DNA of 64,000 nucleotides, from the NCBI RefSeq assembly GCF_009708215.1, contig NZ_CP046175.1:1550001-1614000 (forward strand), given 5' to 3'. The notes under the pieces were generated by a model. The model searched no databases and was not told the origin of the DNA. It worked only from the letters and a program-made list of their open reading frames with translations. Shown here piece by piece: positions 62,401-64,000 of this stretch. The position numbers were made by a program, and so were the translations under genes. Each line of letters opens with the position of its first letter. Position 1 is the first letter of the stretch. The stretch is from Occultella kanbiaonis. GTDB taxonomy: Bacteria > Actinomycetota > Actinomycetes > Actinomycetales > Beutenbergiaceae.

Positions 62401-64000
62401 TCATCGAGCAGCAACTCCGCGGGGATACTGCCGCGCATGTAGGTGTCGATGAGCTTGTGTATGGTCTCGGCGTGGGTGCCGAGTTCTTCGGCGAGGATCC
62501 CGGCCGCGACTGCCGAGGGCGCAAGGCCCAGCACGCGACCACCCGCGGCGGTGACCGCTGCCGCGAATGCGCGCATCGCCGTCGTCTTGCCGGTGCCGGC
62601 CGGTCCGATCCCAACTTCGATCCGGTTCGGGCCGCAGGCGAATCGGTGCGCGAGTTCGATCTGGGCGGCATCGAGGCGGACTTGGTTGTCGATCTGCACT
62701 TCCGCGACGGCACTCTGGAACACCTCGCCGGAGACGACGAAGCCACCCGGGGACGTGGCAGCGCGCAGCAGGTCCTCTTCGGCGTTGAGGACGTCCATTG
62801 AGGTGTATTTCTCGGCGCCGTGCACGGTGTAGATGGACTCGCCATCTGCCCTGGAGAGGTCGGGTGGCCGGTGTTCGTCTGTGTCGGGATTAGTCAGGTG
62901 CACCGAGGATGCGAGCACCTGGTCGACGACCTCGGCGGCTAGTTGTTCGGCGTCTCGCCCTTGTTCGACGAGGACGCTTCCACGGGCTCGCCGCAATGCC
63001 TCGGCATGAACGTGAAAGCGGGTCCAGGTGGCACGCCGATAACCCATCGCTGCCAGCACCGATGTTGCGATCTGCTCCACGGTCTCCGGTGAGCGAGGCG
63101 TCGACGGAGCGACGGGTGCCAGCGCTGCCTCGACCCGGTCCCGGACGGCCATTTCCGAGCCCAGGGCGCGGGTTGCCCGGGCGTGCCATTGCTGCACCCG
63201 TTCGGACAGTGGGATGCCGGTCTCCTTCTGCATCCGGGTGTCCAGCGTGGCCTGCTGGGCCATCTTGTATTGCACTGGCCGGGACGGCTCGTGGCCGTGC
63301 GCCGCCCGGTACCGCGCGACCAACTCCGCGTAGGACACGTTGATGGCTTGCCGCCGTTGGGAAAAGACCTTGCACAGGTCCTCACCAACGCCAACGATCT
63401 CGCGGACCGGTACCCGCCCACCCGGGCGGGTGGTCGGCTCGAACCGCACCCCGAGGCGGCTCACGAGCTCCTGCTCGATCAGCGTGTTGTAGCGCTCCGA
63501 AGCGGATACCGCCATTGAGAACAGCACCCGCCCATCCAGGCTTCGCCACTTCCCGTCCGAGCCTCGCACCTTCGTGGACACGGCAACGTGGGTGTGCAGG
63601 TTCGGGTCGCCCGACCGGGAGTCGAGATGGTCGAATGCGGCCGCGGTCAGCCCGTGGGTGTTGATCTGGCGCACCCCGCCGGCGCCGGCCCTTGTGAGGG
63701 CGCCCTCGGACTCGATCCACGCCAGCGTTCGGCGCCACGCCGCGTTGTGCGCTTCGGCGATCACCCGGCGGGTGTCGGAATCGGCCAGGGCCCACAGCAC
63801 CGAGACCGACTTCGCCGGCGTGAACACCAGGTCATAGCCGGTTACCGCGTCCCGGTTCACACCAGCGCGCTGGGCCAGAAACCGGGCTACTTCAGCTTCG
63901 CTCGGCTCCTCCACATCGAGGTCTTGCCTGCGCATCTCCGTGGCGACCCCCCAACGGATGCGGTCTCGTTCCGCGCCAGCCCGTGGGGCTCGATCGTTCT
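59496..64000 (-). CDS. traA: MobF relaxase fused to RecD-like helicase and Toprim region (N-terminus cut by window)
   Basis: Nicks the element at oriT, unwinds it and leads the strand into the recipient. At least 1501 residues are visible. Counting from the Met encoded at 63935 (the frame continues beyond the window with RIRWGVATEMRRQ), the relaxase domain includes the metal site NLHTHVAVS (about 112-120); a RecD/TraI helicase has Walker A GPAGTGKTT (about 440-450), IVIDEAAMAG, and STIHRAQGMTVD (about 748). A C-terminal primase-like part includes DRVIIPVHDGNG, FVEGAFDLEALR (about 1111) and FAFDADPAGQQA (about 1168), the Toprim acids. The catalytic tyrosines lie outside the window. A MobF-helicase-Toprim fusion is a notable architecture. 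Confidence 0.88.
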   Translation of the reverse strand, partial: NDRAPRAGAERDRIRWGVATEMRRQDLDVEEPSEAEVARFLAQRAGVNRDAVTGYDLVFTPAKSVSVLWALADSDTRRVIAEAHNAAWRRTLAWIESEGALTRAGAGGVRQINTHGLTAAAFDHLDSRSGDPNLHTHVAVSTKVRGSDGKWRSLDGRVLFSMAVSASERYNTLIEQELVSRLGVRFEPTTRPGGRVPVREIVGVGEDLCKVFSQRRQAINVSYAELVARYRAAHGHEPSRPVQYKMAQQATLDTRMQKETGIPLSERVQQWHARATRALGSEMAVRDRVEAALAPVAPSTPRSPETVEQIATSVLAAMGYRRATWTRFHVHAEALRRARGSVLVEQGRDAEQLAAEVVDQVLASSVHLTNPDTDEHRPPDLSRADGESIYTVHGAEKYTSMDVLNAEEDLLRAATSPGGFVVSGEVFQSAVAEVQIDNQVRLDAAQIELAHRFACGPNRIEVGIGPAGTGKTTAMRAFAAAVTAAGGRVLGLAPSAVAAGILAEELGTHAETIHKLIDTYMRGSIPAELLLDEDTVIVIDEAAMAGTLELQAVLELATRAGVAVRLLGDPSQLDAVGAGGALRMIANTVGAAELRDVYRFRVPGEDEAGLLVRDGRPAGLDFYIDNARVHTGSRESALEEIYAAWVQDHAAGRNAIMIAANNDDVASLNTRCRLHRSIEGLVETLGVDLADGTIAGVGDVVVTRRNERRLRHGHTDYVKNGDMWIVTARHSDGSLVVRHRVHKTTTRLPARYVREHIQLGYASTIHRAQGMTVDVARVLVDASLTREHLYTAITRGRQSNDLYVVTEELLDASLHHPARPDIAARTALERVLARTTVGEGALAALYDEAERAGSLARLIPAYEDAYAHLLDPKALERTADTVRATLGPDLANPILEDQSWPNLAALLVRHQRTGADLDRLLHRHAEDLHDTRSPATLLHWRIGEPVAAPADHEPGLPSWVTPPPQHPTTVGPTKAAIGTDPPKNDRWQQVVDLNATAFEWWQRQVLDSPWAAQYLQDRGFSPAPEHGVAPASWTGLVDYLHGEGVSDEAMLTAGLASRTRTGRLIDRFRDRVIIPVHDGNGAIIAFTARTNPATTSGHTPKWLNPPATPAYTKAETVLGLDADARARLRAGARPVFVEGAFDLEALRRVDDPMLVPLASCGTALTREHLQQVRAMCQGTMAPIFAFDADPAGQQATARAWSLLTDDEAALARNAILPAGADPASLLQDGHIDNLRYGLLAAQPTTEDLLDRLVQASPHEFAEQRLAVVRAAGAIVARLPDEQAFMQAGEHLARQVSSPYGLWVEHTLARETIWAELQQARANHRAQTPAPAVQVENPAIAAWLGHRAEQVIERLDALVDRVAHHTPSWAADLPEAPEPEDPLRGRWDRAVRAIVAYRDRYEITGRHPLGTASANGMQSHARAQAAQALLALGVDPRNKPDSERTHQLVREEQHGRSEQMLHTLNHLRRGEARPTCGEITRPNQHVHEWMFAEPIDGPGLS

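Larger units (their letters stand above)
25041..64000. mobile_element. Integrative and conjugative element inserted at ssrA (right end beyond window)
   Basis: The segment starts at the tmRNA 3' end with an integrase. It contains an excisionase-like protein, Lsr2, a complete-looking type IV secretion gene set, a coupling protein and a MobF-type relaxase. Cargo comprises a Hachiman defence pair, secreted or envelope nucleases and an Rhs toxin island. Base composition drops visibly in the Hachiman genes and in the Rhs tip and immunity genes, which points to separate acquisition of cargo. The relaxase runs off the window end, so the element is longer than 39 kb. Because a relaxase, coupling protein and VirB4-like ATPase are all present, self-transfer is plausible. 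Confidence 0.85.

Noticed and set aside
25041-64000. CRISPR array in the element
   Set aside because: No regularly spaced direct repeats or cas-like genes were seen.

Overview
The window is high-GC DNA with actinobacterial gene order (prfB, ftsE, ftsX, M23 peptidase, smpB, ssrA). The tmRNA tag reads ADSKRTDFALAA, GTG starts are frequent, and Lsr2 and SCO6880-type conjugation proteins are present. A member of the Actinomycetota, most likely order Micrococcales, is my inference; the sequence does not fix the genus.

Positions 1-25040 are ordinary chromosome. In order they hold: the end of an ectoine-type amino-acid ABC transporter (ehuC, ehuB); a HhH-GPD repair protein; a Bcr/CflA-type drug exporter; a sodium:solute symporter with its 45-residue small subunit; an aldehyde dehydrogenase overlapping an APH-family kinase; small enzymes (VOC protein, methyltransferase, MFS exporter, alpha/beta hydrolase); the prfB-ftsEX-peptidase-smpB block; an envelope-stress set (lipoprotein, YceI, ECF sigma factor, zinc-finger anti-sigma); a DUF2207 membrane protein; a DoxX protein; an LLM flavin oxidoreductase; and the tmRNA gene.

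From the 3' end of ssrA to the end of the window lies an integrative and conjugative element (ICE) whose far end is outside the window. Immediately after ssrA comes a terminator and a tyrosine integrase, then a defence module (hamB and hamA, a Hachiman system) of visibly lower GC. A small control region follows, with a zinc-binding HTH protein, Lsr2 and an excisionase-like protein. A single forward operon of overlapping genes (33020-45393) encodes a type IV secretion machine: small pilin-like membrane proteins, a VirB6-like channel protein, an SCO6880 protein, a VirB4-like ATPase, a VirD4-like coupling protein, a DUF4913-like protein, a glutaredoxin-like protein, a two-domain cell-wall hydrolase (M23 plus NlpC/P60) and a lipoprotein. 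Reverse-strand cargo genes follow (a secreted HNH nuclease, an endonuclease/exonuclease/phosphatase-fold protein, and hypotheticals).

A polymorphic-toxin island (48841-58968) then holds a secreted DNRLRE/LamG-type protein, a 2082-residue Rhs protein whose C-terminal tip has atypical composition, and a pentapeptide-repeat-like protein six bases downstream that is the likely immunity protein. The window ends inside a large reverse-strand relaxase that combines MobF relaxase, RecD-like helicase and a DnaG/Toprim-like region in one polypeptide.

The best candidates for new biology are the Rhs tip with its pentapeptide-repeat partner, the Hachiman module carried next to the integrase, the relaxase-helicase-Toprim fusion, and a small protein made of two copies of an STSGTAP-containing unit. 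All functions come from reading motifs and gene order; no database search was run.
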